Of a stretch of 63,997 nucleotides of DNA, positions 1 through 8,502 are shown one piece after another; the stretch's first letter is position 1, and the number at the start of each line of letters is the position of its first letter. Under the pieces are notes generated by a model. That model was not told where the DNA came from. It saw nothing but the letters and a program-made list of their open reading frames with translations, and did not search any database. A program made the position numbers and the translations under genes. This stretch comes from Sporosarcina sp. P34 (lineage in GTDB: Bacteria > Bacillota > Bacilli > Bacillales_A > Planococcaceae). The stretch spans positions 1-63,997 of the forward strand of contig NZ_PDZC01000015.1 in NCBI RefSeq assembly GCF_002743375.1, given 5' to 3'.

Positions 1-272
1 CTAACCGATCGATGTCTACGCTCGAGCGCTCTATCAGACCATCTATCTGCTCTATCAGGACCGACTAGCGCTCTATCCAACCAATCAAGCGCTCATACGC
101 CTTATTACATTCTGAAATAAGGCAAGGCAGAGCCGCGCCGCTCATACTATCTGTTTAAGCGCTCAATCGCCTTGGCTAACCGATCGATGTCTACGCTCGA
201 GCGCTCTATCAGACCATCTATCTGCTCTATCGCAACCGACTAGCGCTCTATCCAACCAATCAAGCGCTCATA
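1..272. repeat. 97-bp direct repeat pair built of 21-bp degenerate units
   Basis: Positions 1-97 and 176-272 are nearly identical (about three mismatches, near the middle). Inside each copy the motif GCTCTATC recurs every 21 bp. The 78 bp between the copies carries further CGCTCAT/CGCTCAATC motifs. The first copy starts at the window edge, so the array probably continues to the left. Bases 273-480 are AT-rich with no gene; a possible -10 TACAAT lies at 451-456 before the next gene. Confidence 0.85.
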
Positions 273-497
273 ACCCGTAACATCCACATGACTAAAGACA
301 TATTTTTAAACAAAATTAAAGCATATCTCACTTTTTAACCCCATAAAATTGAATTCTCCCAAACAAATACACCTAAAATTCAATTTCACCCCCGAAAAAC
401 TACACAAAATCGAATTTCTCCTAATCCTTCCCAATTCCTAACCCTCTTGCTACAATGTATATACGCCACAACAATCCATATGAGGAGGTGAAACCAT

Positions 498-1478
498 ATA
501 CTCTACAAAACTCGCACAATCCCCAAACTGATCCTCGGCCAACAGGCGCTTCTAAAACGCTTACCAGTTAATCACGACAAGTATGAAAAAATCCGAACTG
601 ACTTTTACAACGGCAAAGCCGGCTACGGTGGGGAGAGGGAATTCGACTACCAATTACGTGACTTCATCCCGCCATATCCGCACGCAATCCTCCACGACAT
701 TTACCTGAAACACGAGCATGCCTATTTCCAAATTGATTCTATTTTGATTACCCCGAGCGTCATTATTCTGTTCGAAATCAAGAATATCGCAGGCAAACTA
801 CACATCAAGCAAAATCCAACCCAATTCATCCGCGAATCAATCAACGGAGAACGCACCGTCCTAAGAAGCCCAATCGAAGAAATGGAACGCAAAAAACACT
901 ACTTCGCCAGCTGGCTGCAAGCGCGTCACATCGACATCCCGCTCGTCGACTACATCGTCTTCGCCTACCAAAATGAACTCACCATTGAAAACACATCGTC
1001 CCACCGGCTCGTATTTTCATATGAAATCCCGAACCGCCTTAGAAACATGGAAATGAAGGATGTAATTTTGAGTGCAAATCAGATCAAGAAATTGGCGAAT
1101 GAACTCTTAAATACACATCGCCACTATGATCCATTTCCGCTAATCGAAAAATATGCACTTTCCATAAAAGATCTGGCAACCGGTGTCGCGTGCCCAAATT
1201 GCGAACAACTGACGATGCTGTGGCGGACTCGAAGTTGGCAGTGCCGAGCGTGTGGTCATATCGATCGCCATGCCCATCATGCCACGCTTGCGGAATGGTA
1301 CTGCATCGGTGGCGCACAACTCACCAACCGGCAATTCCGCCACTTTACCAATATCCACTCCCGCCACGTAGCGAAACGAATGCTAGCCAACCCCTTCACC
1401 GAAATGTCCGGCAAAAAGGGCAACGCCATCTACCAACTTTCCCCGCAACTTCTCAAAACGGAAAATCAAAATTTGTAA
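498..1478 (+). CDS. NERD-domain (nuclease-related) protein with C-terminal zinc-ribbon, probable ATA start
   Basis: A 326-codon frame whose N-terminal half reads as a NERD domain, a family related to endonucleases and often attached to helicases or kinases; its biochemical role in stand-alone proteins is not settled. Landmarks are GGEREFDYQL near residue 45 and, after it, FQIDSILITPSVIILFEIKN, the characteristic D-x(n)-E-x-K nuclease-like core. A C-x2-C...C-x2-C zinc-ribbon (CPNC...CRAC) follows near residue 235. The frame has no ATG, GTG or TTG before a TTG at 744, which would delete the start of the NERD domain. The homologous N-terminus (x-L-Y-K-T-R-T-I-P) begins exactly at ATA 498, placed 7 bp after the strong site GAGGAGGTG (483-490). 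So either ATA is used as start or the start codon has mutated. Confidence 0.75.
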   Translation: MLYKTRTIPKLILGQQALLKRLPVNHDKYEKIRTDFYNGKAGYGGEREFDYQLRDFIPPYPHAILHDIYLKHEHAYFQIDSILITPSVIILFEIKNIAGKLHIKQNPTQFIRESINGERTVLRSPIEEMERKKHYFASWLQARHIDIPLVDYIVFAYQNELTIENTSSHRLVFSYEIPNRLRNMEMKDVILSANQIKKLANELLNTHRHYDPFPLIEKYALSIKDLATGVACPNCEQLTMLWRTRSWQCRACGHIDRHAHHATLAEWYCIGGAQLTNRQFRHFTNIHSRHVAKRMLANPFTEMSGKKGNAIYQLSPQLLKTENQNL

Positions 1479-1544
1479 ATGCAACCAAACCAGCGCATAA
1501 GCTCTTCATGCGCTGGTTTCTTAATGAAATTTAATAACGCTTCC

Positions 1545-2245
1545 GCTCTATGTTTCTCGCTATCCGCTCTATCACCCCGCGCACCCGCTCTATAAACCCC
1601 GTGCAGCGCTCTATCTGCCCCAATAACCGCCCAATCGAGCCAATGCTCCGCTCTATGTAGACCAATATCCGCTCTTACCCATCGCAGAACCGCTATTATG
1701 GAGATCCACGCTACCCAAAATTTCAACGCGCTCAATGTTTCTATCTATCCGCTCAATCTCTCCGCACAACCGCTCTATCCACCTCGTGCAGCGCTCTATC
1801 TGTCCTGATAACCGCTCTAGCGAGCCTGTGCTCCGCTCTATGTAGACCAATATTCGCTCATAACCACGGCGGAACCACCTATAGGAGATCCACGCTACCT
1901 AGGAATTCGACGCGCTCAATGTTTCTATCTATCCGCTCAATCTCCCCTCGCACCCGCTCTATAAATCTCGTGCAGCGCTCTATCTGTCCCAATAACCGCT
2001 CGATCAAGCCAATGCTCCGCTCTATGTAGACCAATATCCGCTCATACCCACGGTCGAACTACCCATAAGAAGTTCCCTGCTACCCAAAAATTCTGCGTGC
2101 TCAATGTTTCGTGCTATCCGCTCAATCCTCACACTCAACCGCTCTACAAAACTCGTGCAGCGCTCTATCTGTCCCAATACCCGCTCAATCAAGCCAATGC
2201 TCCGCTCTATGCAGACCAATATCCGCTCAATCCTTATCACTCAAC
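1545..2245. repeat. Satellite-like array: four ~185-bp units made of 21-bp CCGCTCTAT repeats
   Basis: The anchor GTGCAGCGCTCTATCTG occurs at 1601, 1786, 1970 and 2155, giving a higher-order period of 184-185 bp. Within units, CCGCTCTAT or CCGCTCAAT recurs in 21-bp steps, for example from 1545 to about 1680. Each unit also has a non-repetitive piece around GGAGATCCACGCTACC. Both strands stay open over hundreds of bases because 21 is a multiple of three; I regard the resulting reading frames as artefacts. The array fills most of the gap between the NERD gene and the SLH/CAP gene. Confidence 0.85.
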
Positions 2246-2370
2246 CGCCCATAATCTCCCATAATCCACCCCCAACCCCCAAAAAACAAAATGATCTAAC
2301 AAATTTCAACAATACCTCTACCAAAACACAGGCCAAATCCCGTATACTCTAACAAAAGGGGGACGTTTAT

Positions 2371-3642
2371 ATGAATCTATCTCGCGACAAAAAAATATTC
2401 TTAAGTACTATGGCGATGGCCGTGGCGGTGTCTGCGGTGGGAGTATCTGCACCGGTGCCGGTGGAAGCGGCGAAACGGGTGGCGTTTAAGGATGTGCCGG
2501 AGAAACATTATGCTTACGATGCAGTCATGTATATGGCGGCCAATGAAATTATCAAAGGTTATGCCGACAAGACGTATCGCCTGAATAAGCCTGTCACGCG
2601 GGCTCAAGCCGCTAAGATGATCGCGGTTTCTATTGGGGCGAAACCGAGCCATGCGTATAAAATGGATTTCAAGGATGTAGCGAAGGACAACGGGTCGTAT
2701 GATCATATTCGTGCGTTGACGCAGCGGGGGCTGTTCAAGAATGCGGATAAATTTAATCCGAATAAACCGCTGACTCGCGGACAGATGGCAAAACTACTAG
2801 TTCTTGGCTACCACATCGTCACGGACGACAATGATTTCATTATTTTTGATGATGTCCAGAAGAGCAGTGGGGCATATGCATACATTATTACAATTGCCGA
2901 ACTCAATATCACCACGACGCGTCCAGGTGGGAAGTTTAATCCGAATGAACCTGTTACACGGGGCCAAATGGCGGCTTTCTTGTACCGCACGATGCAATTC
3001 GACGAAAATCGCAAGAATGGTCTAATTACGTATGATAATCAAAAGAAAGGCTATGTCGATCAAGATCAAAAATTGATTAAGCCGAACCCTGATAATCAAA
3101 AGCCAGCACCTGAAAAGCCAAAACCAGTACCACCGAAACCGGCACCGGCACCGGCACCGCCAAAGCCAGTTCCGCCAAAACCAACACCGATACCGCCAGC
3201 AACAAAACCGGAGCCACCGAAGCCTGCACCCGTTCCGCCAAAGCCTGAACCTGAACAGCCTTCATTAGCGGCACAGGTGATTATCAACGTGAACGTTAAA
3301 CGACAAAATTCTAAAATTGGCAATCTACGGGCAGATCCAGCACTTAACCGCATTGCTAGCGCGAGGGCAGAAGACTTGGCTAAGCTTGGGGAATTATCGC
3401 ATATCACGCCGACGTATGGCACGGCTGCGGAGATGCTTGAGAAATTTGATTATAAATGGACGGCATACGGTGAAAACATTGGAGCTGGTTTTCATGATGC
3501 GCTTGAAATTACCAACGCTTGGTTAGCGTCACCTGCGCATAAGGAAAATTTACTAAGTCCAGTGTTTACGCATATGGGAGCAGGCACGGCACCCGATTCA
3601 AATGGTAAAATCTATTGGGTTACACTATATTCGAAAAAATAA
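2371..3642 (+). CDS. SLH-anchored CAP (SCP/PR1-like) surface protein
   Basis: A secreted cell-wall protein of 423 aa. A signal peptide (residues 1-33, ending VPVEAA) is followed by three SLH domains at about 37-85, 100-150 and 160-212, each ending in a TRAQ/TRGQ motif; SLH triplets bind pyruvylated secondary cell-wall polymer. A Pro/Lys-rich linker (about 235-298) leads to a C-terminal CAP domain (about 300-423) with the signatures YGENIGAG and WLASPAHKENLL. This is the YkwD-type arrangement; the molecular activity of bacterial CAP proteins is not established. The start is supported by AAAGGGGGA just upstream. A TATACT hexamer at 2343-2348 may be the -10 element. Confidence 0.9.
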   Translation: MNLSRDKKIFLSTMAMAVAVSAVGVSAPVPVEAAKRVAFKDVPEKHYAYDAVMYMAANEIIKGYADKTYRLNKPVTRAQAAKMIAVSIGAKPSHAYKMDFKDVAKDNGSYDHIRALTQRGLFKNADKFNPNKPLTRGQMAKLLVLGYHIVTDDNDFIIFDDVQKSSGAYAYIITIAELNITTTRPGGKFNPNEPVTRGQMAAFLYRTMQFDENRKNGLITYDNQKKGYVDQDQKLIKPNPDNQKPAPEKPKPVPPKPAPAPAPPKPVPPKPTPIPPATKPEPPKPAPVPPKPEPEQPSLAAQVIINVNVKRQNSKIGNLRADPALNRIASARAEDLAKLGELSHITPTYGTAAEMLEKFDYKWTAYGENIGAGFHDALEITNAWLASPAHKENLLSPVFTHMGAGTAPDSNGKIYWVTLYSKK

Positions 3643-3731
3643 GTACAGGTAGCCGCTTAAGCGCTGGTGTATAGGGTATAGTGGATAGATACATACTTTT
3701 ACCAATCCCACCGAATAAAGGAGGAAGCGCA

Positions 3732-4919
3732 ATGAAACAAACCCTTATTGCAGTAGTAGCTGTTTTCGCTTGGCTCTGCTTAACACCCGCCACCGAGGCC
3801 GCGACTCTTGATGAAGTGAAAGAAATTGTCGAATTGTACTATTATGGCGAGAGGCCTACGAATCTTCATAATGCGAGAAACGTTACCGAAGTCGTACGTC
3901 AGCTCGATGAATACTCGGTGTACATGACGCCCGCTGAATATACTGACTATCTCAATCAATACGCAAGCGCTGAAGCACCGGCACAAGTCGCTACTCTTAC
4001 GGCGCCGCACAATCCGGACAATGTGAGTTCGAATATGATGTACGGAAACGTCGGATATTTGAAAATTAAGGCATTCTCTGCGCATTTACAAGAAGACGTC
4101 AACGCTCACTGGTCACGTCTGAAAGCGGCGGGAGCGAAGAGATTGATTCTTGATTTACGTTTTAACGGTGGCGGCTACGTAGACAGCGCTGAACAATTAC
4201 TAGGCTTCTTTCCGAGAGTAAAAGAAGCGTATAAACTGCAAACGCGCATGGGGACACAGGCAGGGAAAGTCGTCCCGGCGAAAAATCAATTCCCCGTAGA
4301 CACGTACGTACTCGTCAACCGCTACTCGGCTTCCGCTTCGGAAATTGTGGCAGTCAGCCTTAAAGATCAAAGCGCAGCGAACATAGTAGGGGAGACGACA
4401 AAAGGAAAAGGTAGCGTCCAGTCGTTATTTGAATTAGAAAACGGGGGCGCACTGAAACTCACGACGGGTCACTATACAGGACCTAAAGGAACGCCTGTAC
4501 AACACAAAGGCGTCGAGCCGAATATCAAATTGAAATCAGGCACGGAGCACGCAGGTATGCACAAGCGCCTTGTCACGTCTGATTTGGCCGCGCGGGGCTA
4601 CCAGTTCATCAAAGGACCAACAGGCGTAGCGCAGTCAAAAGTATTCAACGTCGAGTTCACGCAGAAAATGAACTTTGGGCCAGCGAAAGATTTTAACAAG
4701 ATGGAACTTGTGAAGTTTGGAAGCGTCTCTATACAAACGGCTAAAAAGGCTAGTAATGATAAAACGATGACGATCCAGCCAGCGAAACCTATGGCGCTTG
4801 GGGCAGAGTATATGCTCATTGTGCATCCGGGCATAGCAGGGGCTAACGGCTTGAGTGTGGTGAAGGGGACGTATACGCCTTTTACTGTGCAAGCACGAGC
4901 GCTGGTACGAGCTAAATAA
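3732..4919 (+). CDS. Secreted S41-family peptidase (C-terminal processing protease type) with C-terminal Ig-like domain
   Basis: A predicted exported serine protease of 395 aa. The ATG at 3732 is chosen because AAAGGAGGAAG lies directly upstream and the protein then begins with a clean signal peptide (MKQTLIAVVAVFAWLCLTP...ATEA); the in-frame ATG at 3681 has no ribosome site. The S41 core shows LRFNGGGYVDSA, the nucleophile region NRYSASASEIVA and the general-base lysine region ETTKGKGSVQ. I see no PDZ domain, unlike CtpA/CtpB. The last ~90 residues (from FNVEFTQKMN) look like an SbsA-type Ig domain as found in S-layer-associated proteins. It follows the SLH/CAP gene by 89 bp and may share its transcript. 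Confidence 0.85.
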   Translation: MKQTLIAVVAVFAWLCLTPATEAATLDEVKEIVELYYYGERPTNLHNARNVTEVVRQLDEYSVYMTPAEYTDYLNQYASAEAPAQVATLTAPHNPDNVSSNMMYGNVGYLKIKAFSAHLQEDVNAHWSRLKAAGAKRLILDLRFNGGGYVDSAEQLLGFFPRVKEAYKLQTRMGTQAGKVVPAKNQFPVDTYVLVNRYSASASEIVAVSLKDQSAANIVGETTKGKGSVQSLFELENGGALKLTTGHYTGPKGTPVQHKGVEPNIKLKSGTEHAGMHKRLVTSDLAARGYQFIKGPTGVAQSKVFNVEFTQKMNFGPAKDFNKMELVKFGSVSIQTAKKASNDKTMTIQPAKPMALGAEYMLIVHPGIAGANGLSVVKGTYTPFTVQARALVRAK

Positions 4920-4982
4920 ATTGGTGATGAGTAAGAGAAGTTGGTATACTGTTATGGATGGAGTAGGGGTGGAGGCAACGTG

Positions 4983-5112
4983 GATCGACGCTGCAGGCGG
5001 ACGCTTTCCCATGGGCTCGGCTTGAGCCGCTTCCTACGCTTCGCTTCGTCCAGGGTCTCAAGGCTTTCGCTGATCCATCGGGAGTCACCGCCTTCCGCTT
5101 ACGATCCACTGT
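4983..5112 (-). repeat. Bacillales ~130-bp intergenic repeat, copy 1
   Basis: Read on the minus strand this segment has the order GTGGATCG...GGCGGTGACTCCCG...CTTGAGACCCTGG...GGCTCAAGCC...GGAAAGCGTCCGCCTGCAG...GATCCAC. I recognise this layout as a family of non-coding repeats scattered through Bacillales genomes; its function is unknown. The termini GTGGATCG and CGATCCAC are complementary. No coding capacity is credible. Confidence 0.75.
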
Positions 5113-5329
5113 GTTTCCTTCTGGAGTTTGTACGGAAGTGCCTAAAACCTAAAGTACTCTATTATTAATTAAATTGTATTTACAAGTTTAGGGATGAAGA
5201 AATTCATCCTTTCTCTTTGAACTTACTTGTGTTGGGCACTTGAATTCCAAGGTCTTGAACGGAAGATCTCAACACAGTGATAAAAGCGGTTGCTTTGTGC
5301 CACCACATTCCAGGTAGGATCGGAACGAA

Positions 5330-5522
5330 AGGCGGCGACTCCCGCGGGAAAAGCAATTACTTCTGCGATTAAAAGCGAAGCGTTATGAGCATGAGCCTTG
5401 AGACCCCGGCCAGATGCCTTAATTTCTGCAAAGTACACAGAAATACGGCAAAGCGAACTCTTCGTTGTTCGCTTGGCTCAAGCCATGCCCGCAGGAAAGC
5501 GTCCGCCTGTAGTGCAGATCCC
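5330..5522 (+). repeat. Bacillales intergenic repeat, copy 2 (longer variant)
   Basis: This is the same family as the copy 200 bp upstream but in the opposite orientation: GGCGGCGACTCCCGCGGG, then CTTGAGACCCCGGCC, GGCTCAAGCC and GGAAAGCGTCCGCCTG in that order. The central part is longer than in copy 1. The remaining gap (5113-5329 and 5523-5604) shows no gene. A weak GAAGG ribosome site precedes the next start. Confidence 0.7.
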
Positions 5523-5604
5523 AAACCCCAACACAAAGTCTCACAAAGTTTCACATAGACACATCACCACAACCTAAAACAAGAAAGCGAAGGTATCATA
5601 CACT

Positions 5605-6897
5605 ATGGAAAAGAAATTATGCGTAGTAGGCCTAGGTTATATCGGTCTTCCGACTGCCGTTATGTTCGCAAACAGCGGCTTGCAAGTACACGGCGTCGAC
5701 CGTAATGAACACGTCGTTCAACTGATCAACAATAAACAATTACATATAGAAGAAAACGGTTTGCAAGAGCGTTTGGAGAAAGCGGTAGACGAAGGACACT
5801 TCCAAGCCTCTACTACACCAGTAGAAGCGGATGTCTATATCATCGCAGTTCCGTCACCGATCAATCCGGACAACACAGCGAACTTAGAATTCATCCGTGC
5901 GGCGACCGCATCGATCGTGCCGTTCGTCAAAAAAGGCGCACTAGTGATCTTGGAATCAACAGTTCCACCAAAGACGGTCGAAAACGTCATGTTGCCTGAA
6001 TTGCGTAAAACGGATCTCATTATCGGAGAAGAACTATTCGTCTCTCACTCACCTGAACGCGTAATTCCAGGTAAGATCTTCGAAGAACTAGTACACAACG
6101 ACCGCATCGTTGGCGGTATCAATGCGAAATCAGCGGAAATGACAAAGGAGCTTTACGAAGTGTTCGTCAAAGGAACGATCCACTTAACGGACGCTACAAC
6201 GGCGGAATTGGTTAAAGTGATGGAAAACACGTACCGTGACGTTAACATTGCCTTTGCCAATGAACTCGCAAAAATTGCGGAAGGTATCGATGTGGATATT
6301 TGGGAAGCAATCAAATTTGCAAACTTCCATCCACGCGTCAATATTCATACACCAGGCCCAGGCGTCGGTGGTCACTGTATCGCAGTTGATCCATGGTTCT
6401 TAGTGGAATTGGCACCTGAAAAAGCAGACATTATCAAAAAAGCACGTCTAACGAACGATGGCATGCCGATGTATACAGCGAAACGCGCACAGCGTTTGCT
6501 TCAAGAATACAATATCGAAAACGGTAAAGTGGCGGTTCTCGGTTTGGCATTCAAAGGAAACGTCGACGACATGCGTGAAAGCCCGTCAACGAAAGTAATT
6601 GATTCGCTGCAAGATTTGGGTCTAGACGTCGTATCATTCGATCCACACATCAAAGAATTACAGCATTCGACGCAAGTTGCAACGCTTGAAGAAGCAATCG
6701 GCACAGCGGATCTTCTTCTATTAACTACTGACCATGACCAATTCAAACAACTGAATCCGGCAGACTTGCAGACTAAACAGCCAAGACCAATTATATTGGA
6801 TACGAAAAACGCTCTCCCAGCAGATGCATGGGAAGAAGCGGAATATCGCTTCTTCAAATTAGGAGATGGCAAAAAAGAGGGGCAGCTATATAAATGA
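5605..6897 (+). CDS. UDP-N-acetyl-D-mannosamine dehydrogenase (WecC type)
   Basis: A 430-aa nucleotide-sugar dehydrogenase that would oxidise UDP-ManNAc to UDP-ManNAcA with two NAD+. The N-terminal Rossmann motif is GLGYIGLPTA (residues 9-18). The catalytic cysteine is C258 in GPGVGGHCIAVDPW, a WecC/Cap5O-type rather than UDP-glucose dehydrogenase signature. The C-terminal NAD/UDP domain includes LGLAFKGNVDDMRESPS. The stop overlaps the next gene by 4 bp (ATGA), so the two form an operon with a TagA-type transferase. The likely product is a ManNAcA-containing wall polymer, plausibly the polymer that SLH domains in this region bind. Exact substrate is inferred from motifs. Confidence 0.88.
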   Translation: MEKKLCVVGLGYIGLPTAVMFANSGLQVHGVDRNEHVVQLINNKQLHIEENGLQERLEKAVDEGHFQASTTPVEADVYIIAVPSPINPDNTANLEFIRAATASIVPFVKKGALVILESTVPPKTVENVMLPELRKTDLIIGEELFVSHSPERVIPGKIFEELVHNDRIVGGINAKSAEMTKELYEVFVKGTIHLTDATTAELVKVMENTYRDVNIAFANELAKIAEGIDVDIWEAIKFANFHPRVNIHTPGPGVGGHCIAVDPWFLVELAPEKADIIKKARLTNDGMPMYTAKRAQRLLQEYNIENGKVAVLGLAFKGNVDDMRESPSTKVIDSLQDLGLDVVSFDPHIKELQHSTQVATLEEAIGTADLLLLTTDHDQFKQLNPADLQTKQPRPIILDTKNALPADAWEEAEYRFFKLGDGKKEGQLYK

Positions 6898-7604
6898 AAG
6901 AAGAAATACTAGGCGTCTCCGTTAACACCGAGAACTATGATGAACTCATTCCGAAAGTCTTTGAGAATATCGAAGAAGGAAAGAAATCACTCATCGTCGC
7001 AATCAATCCGGAAAAGCTAATGAAAGCTAAAGAAGATCCAGAACTGAAGGCATTGCTGAACCGAGCAGAATTCCAAATCCCAGATGGCATCGGTGTCATA
7101 TTGGCATCCAAGCTGAAAAAAGGTCAGATTCGTTCACGTGTGACAGGAATCGACATGATGGACCGCGTCGTACAAGAAGCCGCTACACGCGGAAAGCGCA
7201 TTTTCCTCTATGGCGCGAAACCTGGCGTGGCGCAAGAAGCGGCAGCGAGATTGCAAGTCATGCATCCGAACATTCAAATCGCTGGCGTCCAGCACGGCTA
7301 TGAAAAAGACGTACAAGTCGTACTCGACACGATTAATCAAGCAAAACCAGATATATTATTTGTGGCGATGGGTTCACCGAAGCAAGAGCAGTGGATTGAA
7401 CAACACCGCGATCAGTTACATCCGATGTTGTTTCAAGGAGTAGGCGGATCGTTCGACGTGCTGGCGGGCAATATCAAACGCGCACCGGCAGTGTTCCAAA
7501 AGGCAGGGGCGGAATGGTTGTATCGATTATTGCTGGAACCGAGCCGGATTAAACGTCAAATGAATTTGCCGAAGTTTTTGGTTGAGGTGTATCGGAAGAG
7601 GTAA
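6894..7604 (+). CDS. WecG/TagA/CpsF-family N-acetylmannosaminyl-type glycosyltransferase
   Basis: 236 aa, full length for the family (GT26). Family members transfer ManNAc or ManNAcA from UDP to undecaprenyl-PP-GlcNAc, the committed step of wall teichoic acid or teichuronic-type polymers. Visible motifs are AINPEKLM near residue 37, QIPDGIGV with the conserved aspartate near 64, GIDMM, FLYGAKPGVA, and VAMGSPKQEQW near 155. Coupling with the UDP-ManNAc dehydrogenase suggests a ManNAcA donor, but that is inference. The C-terminus has the short basic, hydrophobic tail (EWLYRLLLEPSRIKRQ) used for membrane contact. Sits directly upstream of the S-layer region. Confidence 0.88.
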   Translation: MKEEILGVSVNTENYDELIPKVFENIEEGKKSLIVAINPEKLMKAKEDPELKALLNRAEFQIPDGIGVILASKLKKGQIRSRVTGIDMMDRVVQEAATRGKRIFLYGAKPGVAQEAAARLQVMHPNIQIAGVQHGYEKDVQVVLDTINQAKPDILFVAMGSPKQEQWIEQHRDQLHPMLFQGVGGSFDVLAGNIKRAPAVFQKAGAEWLYRLLLEPSRIKRQMNLPKFLVEVYRKR

Positions 7605-7649
7605 TTTGAGACAGTGCATGAACAGATTAGGGGAGACGAGGTTAGGGGT

Positions 7650-7795
7650 TGGGGATTTGCGCTTCGGAAGGGACGCGTTCCTGAGGACTCGCGGTGAGCC
7701 AACCAGGTCGTAAACTCCCTTTCGGTTATCTCACCTGTCGAGATGATCCTCTGGGAGTCGCCCCTCCTACGCGCTAATCCCTTACGGAGTTGGCG
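7650..7795 (-). repeat. Bacillales intergenic repeat, copy 3 (diverged)
   Basis: On the minus strand: GGGGCGACTCCCAGAGGATC...GGTGAGATAACC...GGTTGGCTCACCGCGAGTCC...GGAACGCGTCCC, the same order of blocks as the copies at 4983 and 5330 but more diverged. No gene is supported here. Confidence 0.6.
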
Positions 7796-8393
7796 GGTCA
7801 TAAATATTGATGTTCATTGAATGTAGAATTGGTATTGTACTAGAATCTGAACGTGAACTTTACCAAGCTCGAAGATCAAAATAAATAACACACTTTCTCC
7901 AGTAAGTGATTCAAGTACTTCCACTTTCAACGTAGGTTAGAAGCACCAGTGAGGGCGTTCAAAAGCGCTTCCCTCGCTGGAGCTTCCATCCTAACCCACA
8001 AACCTATCTCTCTACTATTCCAAAGTAAATCTAGTAATAACTTAAACCTACTAACAAAAGTTAATTAGGAAATTTTCTACTAGTAACTTACTATCTTGTA
8101 ATCTAGTGAATTAGGTGGTAGAATACGAAAGTGTAAGGTAATTTTCTCTTTAGCATATAGCACAATACGTGCAAAGCGTTACGGTTGGTTGACCGCAAAC
8201 AAAAAGGCTTGAACAGTTCCCATCTGTTCAAGCCTTTTTGTTTGGCAAAAATCCCTTGCATGTCTAAGAGACTCTCTTTTTAAAACGCTTTGGAAAATAC
8301 TTGTATTTTATTATTCTTTCGATACAATAATAGACGGGACATAAATATTTTGTCACACTGTGCTATTAGACTAGTAAATTATCTAACATTCAA
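7796..8393. other. Long non-coding leader region with a 62-nt hairpin and a terminator
   Basis: No gene is visible. A long interrupted hairpin lies at 7935-7996 (arms GGTTAGAAGC...GCTTCCATCCTAACC with inner CCAGTGAGGG/CCCTCGCTGG) and has no U-tract, so it is not an ordinary terminator. An extended -10 like element TGGTAGAAT lies near 8117. It is followed about 85 bp later by a perfect terminator at 8201-8240, so a short untranslated RNA could be made here. Confidence 0.5.
8201..8240 (+). terminator. Rho-independent terminator
   Basis: A perfect 16-bp stem AAAAAGGCTTGAACAG/CTGTTCAAGCCTTTTT with a 7-nt loop and flanking A/T tracts works in either direction. It insulates the S-layer promoter from upstream transcription. 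Confidence 0.9.
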
Positions 8394-8422
8394 TTGACTT
8401 TTAGCACTTTCTTATCTATACT
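8394..8422 (+). promoter_or_regulatory. Sigma-A promoter of the S-layer gene
   Basis: TTGACT at 8394-8399 and TATACT at 8417-8422 are separated by an optimal 17 bp. The predicted untranslated leader is about 75 nt and ends with GAGGAGG eight or so bases before the ATG at 8503. This fits a highly expressed gene. Confidence 0.85.
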
Positions 8423-8502
8423 TTAAGTTGTAATGCCTACTACTTTCATACATAGGTAGTTTCTGGCAAAAACAAGAGATATTACGAGGAGGAAATTATT
8501 TA

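Noticed and set aside
1..272. Possible CRISPR array
   Set aside because: Spacing is a continuous 21-bp phase with degenerate units; there are no constant repeats separated by unique spacers and no cas genes.
744..1478. NERD protein starting at the TTG at 744
   Set aside because: This would remove the conserved beginning of the nuclease-like domain, which is plainly encoded upstream in the same frame.
1653..2352. Frames coding for IERxxG-type repeat proteins
   Set aside because: Translated 21-bp repeat DNA on the minus strand and its plus-strand shadow; no start signals.
3077..3422. Gly/Val-rich minus-strand frames opposite the SLH/CAP gene
   Set aside because: They are the antisense of the Pro/Lys-rich linker and carry no independent signals.
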